Source of the DNA: Cryptomeria japonica
Lineage: Eukaryota > Streptophyta > Pinopsida > Cupressales > Cupressaceae
NCBI RefSeq assembly: GCF_030272615.1
Contig: NC_081410.1
Span: forward strand, 260,264,437-260,328,436
DNA length: 64,000 nt
Direction: 5' to 3'
Both the position numbers and the translations under genes were made by a program. Under the pieces are notes generated by a model. It did no database searches and was not told where the DNA came from. It saw only the letters and a list, made by a program, of their open reading frames with translations. Each line of letters opens with the position of its first letter. Position 1 is the stretch's first letter. This document shows positions 47,300 through 58,458 of the stretch, piece after piece.

Positions 47300-48204
47300 T
47301 CATCATAAAAAAAGACCACCTGTAAAATTTTAAGAGATTTCCAGAAATGTAAGAAAATTCAAAAAATTTGCTAATTTGCTCCAAAAAATAATTTTTTATG
47401 AAAAATCATAAAAAATTCATATAAAATGCAACAAGATCCAAAAAATCTGAAATTTTTACTGGAGAGTCCTAATGGTCTTCCAAACCTGCATAAAAACATT
47501 TCTGCAACAAGTCCAAACAGTTTGTGAGATATAAGTAAAATAATGCAAAACCCTAATTTTCAAAGATCCGATTTTTGAGGAATGATTTTGCATCAAATTT
47601 AAAATCACAAAGAACGGATCCTGTGTATAATTCTGAGAGATTTCCAAAAATGTAAGAAAATCCGAAAAATTTGCTAATTTTCTCTCAAAATTAATTTTTT
47701 ATGAAAACTCATAAACAATTCATATAAAATGAAAATTTGGTCCAAAAAATCTAAAATTTTTACTGAATCCTTCTGATACTTTTCCTGACCTGCAAAAAAA
47801 ATTTGATACCAAAATTCAAAGCCGTTTGTGAGATCTGATCAAAATAAGGAAAAACCCTAATTTTTAAAGATCCAATTTTTAGGGAAATATTTTGCATCAA
47901 AATTAAAATCACAAAGAACAGATCTTGTGTATAATTATGAGAGATTTCCAAAAATGTAAGAAAATCCGAAAAATACTCTCATTTGCTCTCAAAATTATTT
48001 TTTTATGAAAAATCATAAAAAAATTATAGAAAATGAAAATGTGCTCCATAAATTCTGAATTTTGGATTGAGAGCTCCTGATACTTTCTTCAACCTGCAAA
48101 AAACATTTGGTGCAAAATTTCCAAGCCATTTGTGAGATATGATCAAATCTCTCCAAGATCTTGATTTTGTGTCCAAAACCTAGCTGCACAAGGTTATTCT
48201 CCAA
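47300..48204. repeat. Three tandem copies of a 303-bp repeat in the leader of C
   Basis: The phrase 'gagatttccaaaaatgtaag' occurs at about 47336, 47638 and 47942 with matching flanks ('ttttttatgaaaaatcataa', 'gtttgtgagat'). It lies between the primer site and gag of element C. Confidence 0.9.
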
Positions 48205-48294
48205 ATTGTTTTACAAAACAACAATATAGGGTTAGAAAAATCTGCAAAAAACACAGATCTAATAAAAATCCATGTCCCATAGGGCGTGCCAAAA

Positions 48295-49094
48295 TGTATA
48301 TGGTGAAAATGGATAAAACAATGTTGAAAGACTAAATGAATTCAACCACAAAACCCTAGCCTAGCAACAACAAAGATCCACCATAACATATGAAGATTAC
48401 CTAAGACAATGCAAATCAAATGAAATCACAAAGATTATACCATCACATGTCCAATAGGGTTTGAATCTCCATTCTTCCTATCTCCATTGATCTTGCTAGA
48501 TATATTTGCTCTCAGATTTTATGTGCACAAGATCTCAACAAAGAATGGAATGTGGTTGCAAGTAGGATTGATTGCATATGCAAGTTCAAAAGTGTAGTGT
48601 AGTCAATTGATCAAGTAGTTGAGAGGGGCTGAATTCATAGTGAGGGTTCGATAATGAAGGAAGTATCCTCTTATATAGAAGACGCTATATGAAATGGAGG
48701 GATAAGATTGAGAGGTGTAAAAGGAGGTCGGCTATGATTAGAGGGTAGGTAGAGAAAATAATAAAATAATGAAAGGGTAGGTAGTGTATGAAATAAGAGA
48801 TGAATGACATGTGTCATGGGTAGAAAAGGCTAATGAATTAATTAAATAAATAAAGATTTATTTAATTAATAGAGGAAGTGGGATTAATTAAATAAATAAG
48901 ATATTTATTTAATTTAGGAAAAGGATAATTTAAATAAATAAAAGTATTTATTTAAATGAGAAATAAGGCTAGAAGAGGATAAATGAATTAATTAAATAAA
49001 TAAATATTTATTTAATTAATAGAAGAATTAGACTAAGGTAATTAAATAAATAAAATATTTATTTAATTAGACATGACAATTTTAGGTGTCTACA
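48295..49094 (-). repeat. 5' LTR (C2) of element C
   Basis: The same length (800 bp) and termini as C1, about 97 percent identical by eye. It is followed on the plus strand by the TSD ACCGG and the rest of LTR B. Confidence 0.95.
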
Positions 49095-50125
49095 ACCGGA
49101 TCTTCTAACTTGCACAACAATTATCATCGGAGGCTAAAATCATGGAATAAGGTACTCTTGACATTTATCAAGCTTCCCTCAGCTCCACAACACAAAGTAT
49201 TCATCTGAAATGAAATACCAATCAAGATATTGTACTCTATCAGATGCTCTATTCTAACTTACTAGACTTAACCAAATCTTCACTCTAACTTCTAGTATAA
49301 GCAAATCATGCACTGCGGGTTGGATCACTGAATTGAGTTGCCATCAATGACAACATCTGACTAGTTGTGCAGTGTCTCTTGCCAACAAATTATACCTTCA
49401 ATAAGTGATGCAATGTTCTTAAAACAAGTCCTCCATGTGTTGATGTAATAACATGGTAAATCACATAAAAATCCACTATGAAACCATAGATAAAACATAA
49501 ATGGAAGAATCCTTGATGTAGTCTATTGCTCCTTGATTAGATATGCGCTTGAGGAAGAAGGATTGCTTTTGAATTAATGATAATGTTAGCATGAGATGTA
49601 ATGTTCAAAATGAATTGAGAGAGATGCCTTATATAGAGATTTAATAATTAAAATTGCCTTTAGGTCGTCTTATATTTGGTATATTTTCACATGGAGTGGG
49701 ATTTGAATTAGACGAGACCGTGAAATCATCCTCTCGATATTCAAGGAAAAAAGTGTGGGACTAGGGTGGTAGGTCGCCCTGGTCCTAGCAACATTTTTCT
49801 AACTTTTTAGGAATGCAAGATAACGAGGTTATGATGCTAATTCCAACTTGGTAGCTCAAACCATAATGTATAGATATGCGGATGTGTCTTGGAAGTTAAA
49901 ATTGGGGTAGGATTAAGGATAAATCAGGGTAAAATGATAAAGGGCACACCTAGAATCAAGGGCTCAAATAAGAGTGTGATGATGTTATAAAGTGGAATGA
50001 GACCCATTATATTAATTTAAATATTAATTAATTACAATAAAGGTCCTATAATGCACATAGGAAAGGGAAATACTAAAATAGGTGCTAGGAGAGTGTTAGA
50101 TTAGACACACTAATAAAGGTGTACA

Positions 50126-52727
50126 ATTTACGACGCTACACTTGCAAGGGGCCACTTCAAGACCACAACTATGCACCCAATACAATCTTATAGAACATCT
50201 ACGAAAAACACCTACTCAAATGTATATTCTTGAGCTCTAATGCATATCTCCTTAGCATAAGGCAATCCTAGATAAAGCTCTACAAGAGTCATTTGTCCCA
50301 AGTGATATAAAAATAGACCAATTTCAAGCCATAATAGAACATCTTGCCACAAACACCATTTTACATTCATAGAGTGAGATATACCTCCACATAAACTATA
50401 TCATAATGATCCCCTCTACCTTGAAGTATTCATCCACAAACATAAAATTGAGCGAGTCTTGGTCGATGGAGGAGTAGGCCTCAACATATGTACCTTGAAT
50501 ATGGTCAAGATATTGGGATTCTCCAAGGGAAGTTAGACACATCCGGAAGAACAATAATAAAAGCTTATGATGAAACAAAACATCCACCGGAAGGAGTTAT
50601 TACACTCCCTATCAGAGTCAGACTTGTAGTACAAGACACCTTATGCCAATTCTTGAATCTTAATCTTGGACACAACCTTATCCTTTTCCAACCATGGATC
50701 CATGACATGAAGGTCATGCCATCCACATACCATTAGTGCATTAAATTTTCCTATAATGGCATTGAGATTACTATATCAAGTGATCCCAGTTATTTTCAAC
50801 ACTACATCAACTTAAGAGGAATCCCATAATGTCAAGTGCCCATTAATCAAGTTGCTTCATCATCCATCCCTTCTTATATCAACCCTTCATCATTAACCAA
50901 ACCAACTACTCCACCTACACCCGATTCCAAGATCAAGACCAAAACCCAAGACAAAGGTTGTGGTGAGTACCATGTCAGTGCAGGTTTTTGTATTGGTAAT
51001 TTATCATTAGCACCAAAATCTTATGGCAAGCCACATCCCATTTAAAAAGAGAAAAAGATTATCATATGATACCAACCAATAACTACATTTACCAAATAGG
51101 GTGAAATAACAAAGAAGACATAAAAGAGGACGTCTCCACCTAGCTTTACAAAGAAGATGAAGAATCAAAAGTGGTAATATCACCTATAGAGAAATATGAA
51201 TAAGGTTTCCTTATTATGCAAAAGAAAGGATGTGATGGCTACAGTGGCCTAGGGACCCAAAAATAAGGAATCAAGTAATCCATTCAACCACCAAGCTTGC
51301 AAAAGAATAAAGGACTTGGGCTTCAACCATTGAAATTGCCAACCCCTGGCACTAAGTTGCCTCTGACTAAAGATATTGATTCTTTTGATGCAATCAAGAC
51401 TTCTATTGAGGATCATGTCAAAACAAACTCTAATGAATATGAATGGGACACACCCTCTAGTACATATTCCATACATTGAATCCTTAGAGACCCATATGAT
51501 TTACTTACCAAAGTTGAAAAATCATTTATCTAAACTTTCTTGGTTTTTTGACAACGTCTCTATTTTTACGTTGAGCGCTACTTCCATAAACTTTGCAAAT
51601 ATCAATGATAACATTTCCTTAGTCTACCCTAAACTTATTTATTAGGACCAACAAGCACCACCAAGTCTAGACATCTTTGAGAATGATAAAGCTATTGTTG
51701 AAATCCTAGAACTTCAAGAGGGTACATCATCAGGTGATCACAATGCTGGTTTTGCCATGGATCTCAATGCTACAACCTTTTTAGGTGAAAATTATAAGCC
51801 ACCTTTTGAACACAAAAAAGTAAAAATAAAGGATGAATCTGAAGGTGAAAACCTCTTTAAGGTGCCCAAAGATGGAATGTTCAACATTCTCCCTGTGATT
51901 CAAGAAATTTTTGCACTCGTAGTAGAAAATTCAAAGCAACAGAACACTAGCATAGATGAAGGTCCTAAGATAGTCCACTTCGTTGCGTTCCTAACAAAGA
52001 TAGAGAGAACAAGCTTCACCGAGTATTGTAGACAAAGGAAAATCAATTTTTCTTGGTCCTATGTATACATGCCATGAATAGATCCTAAATTAGTCCTTCA
52101 CCATCTACCCTTAGAACTAGGTACCTAACTAGTTAAGCAAAAACTCAAGAAAATGCGCCCATAGATATTTGTTGGTAAAAGCAATATTAAAGAATCTATT
52201 ATATGTAAACTTCATATAGCCCATTGATTATGCTAAATGGATATCCAATTTGGTACATGTCACTAAACCTAACAAAGATATCAAAATATGTACAAACTTC
52301 AGGAATTTGAGTAAAGCTTATCCAAAAGATGACTTCCCATTACCAAAAGTTGATATGATAGTTGACCTCACAATAGGCTATGAAATGCTATCATTAATGG
52401 ATGAGTTTTTTAGTTATAATAAAATACAAATCACATGCCCTTGGGGAACATATTGCTAGAATGTCATGTCCATCAATCTCAAAAATGCTGAAGCCACTTA
52501 TCAAAGAGCTATGACCAAAATACTTCATGACATGATGTATACATTAATAAAATATTATGTGCATGATCTTATAGCAAAATTAGTTCCTAAAAGTAGTCAC
52601 CTAGATGTGTTGGTAGTAATCTTTGACAAATTGGAATAATATAAGGAAAGGCTCAGTCCCAAGAAATGTGTCTTCAGAGTCACCTTAGGCAAACTCTTGG
52701 GATTCATTGTTTCTCATTGAGGAATTT
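50126..52727 (+). pseudogene. G1 protease and reverse transcriptase, inactive
   Basis: It opens with the gag/protease junction ('YNLIEHLRKTPTQMYILEL', 'IKIDQFQAIIEHL'), then the protease motif VLVDGGVGLNICTL (about 50457-50500) and 'LNLGHNLILFQPWIHDM'. RT: 'KICTNFRNLSKAYPKDDFPLP' and 'MLSLMDEFFSYNKIQI', then a deletion to 'CPWGTYC', 'NLKNAEATYQRAMTKILHDMM', the catalytic box YVHD in place of YVDD (about 52556-52567), and 'YKERLSPKKCVFRVTLGKLLGFIVSH'. Stops and small deletions occur throughout. Homology ends at about 52727; RNase H and integrase are missing. Confidence 0.85.
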
Positions 52728-55700
52728 GTTGGTTCCCGAAAATGGGTTTACATTGCTCCAAGGCGGAGACCAAGCCGATTCCTCTGAATACCTATGGAAA
52801 GCCACTTCCAACTGTCAATATCCTTCAGGCTTGGACCAAATGTGACAAGGATTTTCTACAAATTCTTCTACACTTCGGGCTTTGCAAAACCCGAGAGGGT
52901 AATCCCTTCAGCGAACTTCCTAATCTTTGCACCACACTCAAGAATTCACTGAAAACAAAGAAGATTATCTCATAAAACGGCTCGACAGAAAGGGAGAATG
53001 CTTAAGGATGGAAAATCCTTCAGTGATCCTCGACCTAACTGGAGCATGAGATGGGTGGGACAACTCAAAAAATACATGAAAACTTAGCAATGATGTTCTC
53101 ATATTTAAAAGATTTTTGATAAGTCACAAATAAAATAGACAAGAAACCAAAAACCTAATGACATTTTCTAGCAAGTATTAGTGCCTTATCCATTGCGCTA
53201 TAGAGTCTCTGAAATATAGCTGAAATTTGATAGAAACTTATCTAATAGCTGATTTAATCTTTAACAGTACTGCCTTACAATATCGTTCCATCTGCAATCT
53301 CTTACCTAGACTACTTATCAAATCCCGGTACAAGCATTATCTCTCTGTAATTTCATTCAAGCATTTTTAATTAACCCCTTGGATTAAACCATAGAAGGGA
53401 AAACTACATACATCATAATAATGCAATAAGCAAATGAAACCCTTGATTCCATTAAACTCAAAGAAAATAAAATCACACACATGATAGTAAAGATTTGAGA
53501 ATATATCTGTATTAATCGCATAAGGTATCTTCTATCAAAACATAGACAACATTTCACTTACAAAATAACCCACTTGAAATATGAAACTGGTAACTATTTC
53601 ATTGTTTTTGCTCTGCAAAATGACATTACAGTTCCTCCTATTTTCCCATGACTTCCCAAAAACTACTAGAACCTAATCCTGCAGATCGAACCTACGTAAA
53701 GAGACCCTCTTTAGAAAATTTGGAACCCTAACTTATGACCTTGATTTCCCTTTTATAGAAAACAAGGGAGCAACAACCTTTAGGCCTAAAAACACATGTC
53801 ACCAAAAGACCAAGCCAAGGAGGATGTACGCAATTCTGTTACAAAATATTCCTTATCCATATGCTGGTACCCGTGATGAGGTGGAACCAAAATCTTCAAC
53901 TGATTATCAGTAGAAACAAAAACACTTGAGTCATGCCGATATCACCCTGACACTTTCGGATGGACCCTGAGATGCTCAGTCTATTCTACATAGCGTTTCC
54001 CTTCTAGGAAAGGAAACCAGATCCTGGCAAGAAGTAAAAATGCCCCCAAACTAGAGGAAAATCTGCAACCTTTATGCCTCATATCAAAGGAAGTGGAAAG
54101 AGGAGCTTGAGGGTAAACATAATATGTTGAGAAGGCATTGTAGCTTCCATGTTGTTGCAGAGATGACTGGCTTCTACTCCTTATTCGAACAAATCCTTCT
54201 TTCAGTTCCTTGCAAGCTCCTTCCTCAAACACTCTGCCAACAATTGGCAGAGTAAGAATAGAGGATATGTCATGGGTGACTTTTTCTGATAAGAAAAGTC
54301 TTTCACATGCCCTCTGACAATCCTCTAAACTTTCACAACCCCTCTGACAATGAGCAACCTCATACCAGAGAAAAAACATCCATTTAGTGTCAAAAACATG
54401 CAACAACTCCATGCATAATCCTGTTCAAACACCATTTTCTTTACTGATGAAAAACCACTCTTAGAAATGAAGAAGTTTGTATCCTTTTCTACCCATTTAT
54501 CACCATCCTAGTAAATTTATAATCGGAATTCAACTCAAAATGGTGGTGCTTATCCATGTGAAGAATCATCATCCTGATATTTTCTGCTCATCCTGCCAGC
54601 TATGGATTCCAGCAATCATGCCTACAACCCAGGTCACCATCATCTCTAGACCATCAATCCACTACCACCTGCATATGTTCACCTTGGGCGAATGATTTTG
54701 TTCTGATCTTATTCCTTATTGAGTGTACAGTCTTCTACTTCTGAATCTTTGTCAACAAGAAATCTCTAACTTCATCGGGGAACCTGCGATCCTCCATACC
54801 CAACTCAGAAGTTATTCCAATCCCTTCACACCTCTGGGACATCACCCTTACTTGTCTAATAAGTCCTTTACCCAACAAATACCTTCCACAATCTCCCTTG
54901 GGGATGAGTCGGCATTCAAAAACTTCAAACTTGTCACTATCTATCCTAAGTCGACAAGCCTATATTCTGCTCATTCTATCTTTCTTGTGTGGGCGACAAC
55001 TAATACCTCTAATGACCCCTTTTAAAATCAAATTTGAAACTCAACCGCAAATCATGCCCACCCTGGCAAATCAAATGATCATTAATGATCGATGTGGCAA
55101 TTGACCTTTCATCGGTACTTGCAGACCCATAAAAATTGTGACAAATCAGTGTCATATCATCTCTTAACCCAACATTGTCAGCAGCCCCACTGTAGGTCTT
55201 CCTGGTCACCCCAAGATAGTGGCATCATCTCATGATTATGTGGTCCATAACCTTCTTGCAACTTCTATCCTAGGGATACGAGGGCCATCAGATATGTTTG
55301 CACTTTACCACTCCAACACAGTGCACGCTAACCTCTTCATTTTTAAAAGTCGGACACCTTTTCGCCCGAAACATAACATTACCGTCCATTTGCAACATGT
55401 GCTAATTGATAGGGCCATGAGTAAATTGATCTTTACCTCTTGAAAACCGGTAACATAAGGTTTTGAAAATTTACACCGCCAACTTACCTTTTTCCATCGA
55501 AGACATGTGGCATCATCTCTTGATGTCGCGATCTTTATCTTCCCTATACTTTCGATCATGGGGAAGCACGGGCTATTAGATCTAACCCGCCTTTATCCAC
55601 CAGCCGAAATACTTAGAAATTTATATACTTAAGAAAATTTGATGGGCACGAGCACGAATATTAAAATGAGACCAACTACAAAGAAAATTTTTGTGCAGCT

Positions 55701-56503
55701 TAGGAAAATCAGTAGATGGACCGGTCGAACATAACTTAGCACTCAATAACCAACCCTCGGCCTAAGTGGAAAAGGTAACGAAAAAATATAACAAAGTTAG
55801 GGTTTTTTCTTCGCAAGACATAGTCGGACATTCACAAACCCTAGACCCTAGACCTTGAACTTTGACAGAGGACACAATAAAACCAGAATGACCAATATTT
55901 GGGCTTGAAAATGAAAAATCTTGTGCAATCCTTTTCAGGGATATCAGTGACTCTAGTTGGGGACATTCATTTCACATAAATGAGGTGAGAAACCAGAATC
56001 TTTGGTGAAGCAAACCATTTGCAAAGCAGACCCAAAAATAAGTTACTTGGAAAGAGCAACTTCAATAGAAAGAAACTACACTACCAAAGAAACCTAACTA
56101 ATGCTCATGGATAACAACTACTTTAAGAAAAGTAGAGCCTCAAAAATTGTCCATGAACAAGCAATTCAAGAGGGAGTTATTAATTATCCCATTAGCATAG
56201 AGTCATAAAATATCACTCTGCCCCAATTTACTTGTGGCCTGTAGGTCAAACCACATGTGATGGCCCAATGCCATCTATCAAAATCAACCAATATTTCCCT
56301 CGGTCAAAAATGTAGTTATGATCACATTGCATCTTGAACAATCTAGAGATATCACTGTTATATAGTTGTTCATCCCTCAACATGTCATAAAAACCTTTAT
56401 CTCAATGCACCCTCCATTAATTTGAACCTCATCACTAGACATTGCTTGAAATAAACAAGACCCATGCTCAATGTTTGAAATAAAAGTATGCTGATAACAA
56501 CAT
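52728..56503. other. No recognised gene; one promoter-like site on the minus strand
   Basis: Open frames exist (for example 52742-52975 plus and 54412-53981 minus, 143 codons), but none has a motif I recognise, and composition does not favour them over chance. On the minus strand TATAAAAGGG at about 53758-53749 looks like a TATA box and could belong to another LTR, but I found no repeat partner. 56200-56480 continues the AT-rich flank of the acidic ORF. Confidence 0.5.
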
Positions 56504-58183
56504 TCAACAAGTTTCATGATAGCCATCATCAAGCTGAAAAGGGAATTGAAACACTTCATACTTTGTTATGCAACTGACATCATGAAAATCAGTTTCCTCA
56601 TTTGTTTGCACCTCCATAACATGTTCACCATTAAAGCATTCTTGCAAACATAGCACCAATTCATTACAAATATCAAAGGAAATGCTCTCATATGCTGGTC
56701 TATCCAACATAACAACTATTTTACAAATATCTATATCTGAACAGTCAATGTTTGAAAACCATTCTAATTTACTTTTGTCTCCCATTGACATAGTCACTGG
56801 TTCTTGATCAACATTTTGTACATTTGGATCATTGTATGATGAAGAAGCATCATCATTCACCTTCTCAACAAAAATATCCTCATGCACAATAAAACATTCC
56901 AATTTTGGTTTCAAAATGTCATGTGGAGCAACAAGGCATCAATCTTCTTCATCCATTTCATAGCCTTGGTCAATATCAATGAACTCCACACTCTCATATT
57001 CAATGTCAGCATTTGTAACATTAGAAAGAAAATTAGCCTCACATTCACTAGTCACTGTATACGATGGAAATGAATAACAACAATGTTGAAAGACTAAATG
57101 AATTCAACCACTAAACCCTAGCCTAACAACAATAAAGATCCACCATAACATATGAAGATTACCTAAGACAATGCAAATCAAATGAAATCACAAATATTAT
57201 ACCATCACATGTCCAATAGGGTTTGGATCTCCATTCTTCCTATCTCCATTGATCTTGCTTGATATATTTGCTCTCAGATTTTATATGTGCACAAGAGCTC
57301 AACAAAGAACGGAAATGTGTTTGCAAGTAGGCTTGATTGCATATGCAAGTTCGAAAGCGTAGTCAGGGCTGAATGCATAGTGAGTTAGGGTTGATAATGA
57401 AGGAAGCATCCTCTTATATAGAAGACACTATAAGAAATGGAAGGATAAGATTGAGAGGTGTAAAAGATAAATGGCCAGCTATGATTAGAGGGTAGGTAAA
57501 GAAAATAATAAAATAATGAGAGGGTAGGTGGTGTATAAATCAAGAGATGAATGACATGTGTCATAGATAGAAAAGGTTAATGAATTAATTAAATAAATAA
57601 AGATTTATTTAATTAATAGAGGAAGTGGGATCAATTAAATAAATAAGATATTTATTTAATTTAGGAAAAGGATAATTTAAATAAATAAATGTATTTATTT
57701 AAATGAGAAATAAGGCTAGAAGAGGATAAATGAACTAATTAAATAAATAAAGATTTATTTAATTAATAGAAGAATTAGGCTTAAATAATTAAATAAATAA
57801 AGATATTTATTTAATTAGACATGACAATTTTAGGTGTCTACATTTTGCCCCTCTTCGAGACAATGCGGCTTGTCGCGTTGTTTCAAAGAAGATAAGATGA
57901 ACTGATACAAGGTTGCCCCAAGATGAGAATGATATGCCCCTTCGAGAGATTGGATGAAAATGTCTGAAAAGATCATAGACAATCTCTCGATAAGAAAGAA
58001 AGGCTAGAATGGACTGACAAGATAAGGTGACAGAGTCACGGGATAAAGAAGACTGACTCAGGCTAGGGCTAGGGCTAGGGTAGTCTATAAGATAGACCAC
58101 GAGGGGAATACATCCTTATTGTCATCCACACATCCAAGAGATCAGAGTGCAGAGAGAGAATAGACTAGCAGTAGTCAGTAGCG

Positions 58184-58249
58184 ATGACATTGGTTCACAG
58201 ATTTGATCGCGTTTGCCAATTTCAGAGGCCAACAGATGCAGGAGAGCCG
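58184..58249 (+). pseudogene. Isolated PMD first exon in the miniature element
   Basis: Exactly 66 bp, like exon 1 in element C: 22 codons from ATG (MTLVHRFDRVCQFQRPTDAG..) ending CCG/GTGAGT. It differs from 39045-39110 at about a third of residues but keeps length, frame, start and donor. Exon 2 is absent. Confidence 0.7.
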
Positions 58250-58349
58250 GTGAGTACCTCAAAACCTCCTTGTACTTTGTCACATTAATTGTTGTCATAA
58301 ATGCATGCTAGGTATGCAATAAATGTGCTTTAGGATAATGTCAAAAATG

Positions 58350-58458
58350 TGTAGGCGCATCTGTGTTGGTGCCAGGCGTGTCTATGTTGGCTAGGCGCGT
58401 CTATGCTGGGAAAAGCATATGTGCTAGATGCGAGCACGCCTATGTTGTGCAGGCGCAT
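58350..58458. repeat. Short GC-rich repeats (aggcgcgtctatgttgg type)
   Basis: About five imperfect copies of a 20-24-bp word containing GGCGY(G/A)TCTATG sit between the PMD intron remnant and LTR C4, directly at the deletion junction. Confidence 0.6.

Larger units (their letters stand above)
37897..49094 (-). mobile_element. Tat-like Ty3/gypsy derivative 'C' without RT; antisense PMD gene
   Basis: Two 800-bp LTRs (37897-38696 and 48295-49094) differ at roughly 23 positions by eye. The TSD is ACTGG (37892-37896) and ACCGG (49095-49099), one mismatch. On the minus strand a primer-site-like TTTTGGCACGCCC follows the 5' LTR, and a purine-rich AAAGAGGAGCAAAA precedes the 3' LTR. Gag and protease (45747-42458) and the integrase C-terminus (ending at about 41755) remain, but RT, RNase H and the integrase core are deleted. 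Between integrase and the 3' LTR lies a PMD gene on the plus strand. Extra antisense ORFs in this place, some PMD-like, are known from Tat-lineage elements. It is the youngest complete layer of the nest. Confidence 0.9.
30912..49387 (-). mobile_element. Non-autonomous Copia-type LTR element 'AB' (net about 7.3 kb)
   Basis: LTR A (30912-32022) and LTR B (37075-37896 plus 49100-49387) are homologous along their length. A 5-bp TSD AATTA occurs at 30907-30911 and 49388-49392. A polypurine tract (GGGGGAGAT on the minus strand) sits immediately before the 3' LTR at 32023, identical in type to that of Copia element D. Internal genes on the minus strand are a gag-like zinc-knuckle ORF and a long protein of unknown function; protease, integrase and RT are absent. 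The 5' LTR is missing its terminal ~20 bp together with most of the expected tRNA-Met primer site. Confidence 0.85.
30232..50125 (-). mobile_element. Probable solo LTR 'E' (about 1.4 kb net), host of the AB insertion
   Basis: Net sequence is 30232-30911 plus 49393-50125. The ends are TGTATTTG...GGTGTACA on the plus strand (TGTA..TACA). On the minus strand a TATA box (CTATATAAGG, 49637-49628) lies about 490 bp into the element, as in an LTR promoter. It interrupts G1 exactly between gag and protease homology. The flanks (GGGAT / ATTTA) do not form a clear TSD; at most ATT is shared. No coding sequence is seen. It contains hairpin motifs resembling those at 9524-11289. Confidence 0.5.
24392..52727 (+). 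mobile_element. Tat-like Ty3/gypsy element G1, outermost of a four-level nest
   Basis: The left part is 24392-30231 (5' LTR, leader, gag); the right part is 50126-about 52727 (protease, RT). Homology to the gag-protease junction of element C continues straight across the gap: the left piece ends '..AGAGAAGGGAT' and the right resumes 'TTACGACGC..LHLQGA', matching 'GKFTLQG' of C. The RT sequence resembles the Tat lineage (CTNFRNLSKAYPKDDFPLP; YQRAMTKILHDMM). No 3' LTR, integrase or RNase H was found; the homology stops at about 52727. Numerous stops make it the oldest layer. Confidence 0.75.

Noticed and set aside
47456-48204. Three similar 63-codon minus-strand ORFs
   Set aside because: They are images of the 303-bp tandem repeat in the leader of element C and carry no conserved start or function.
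53981-54412. 143-codon minus-strand ORF
   Set aside because: No motif, no neighbours in frame and no repeat copy. Kept only as a note in the intergenic entry.
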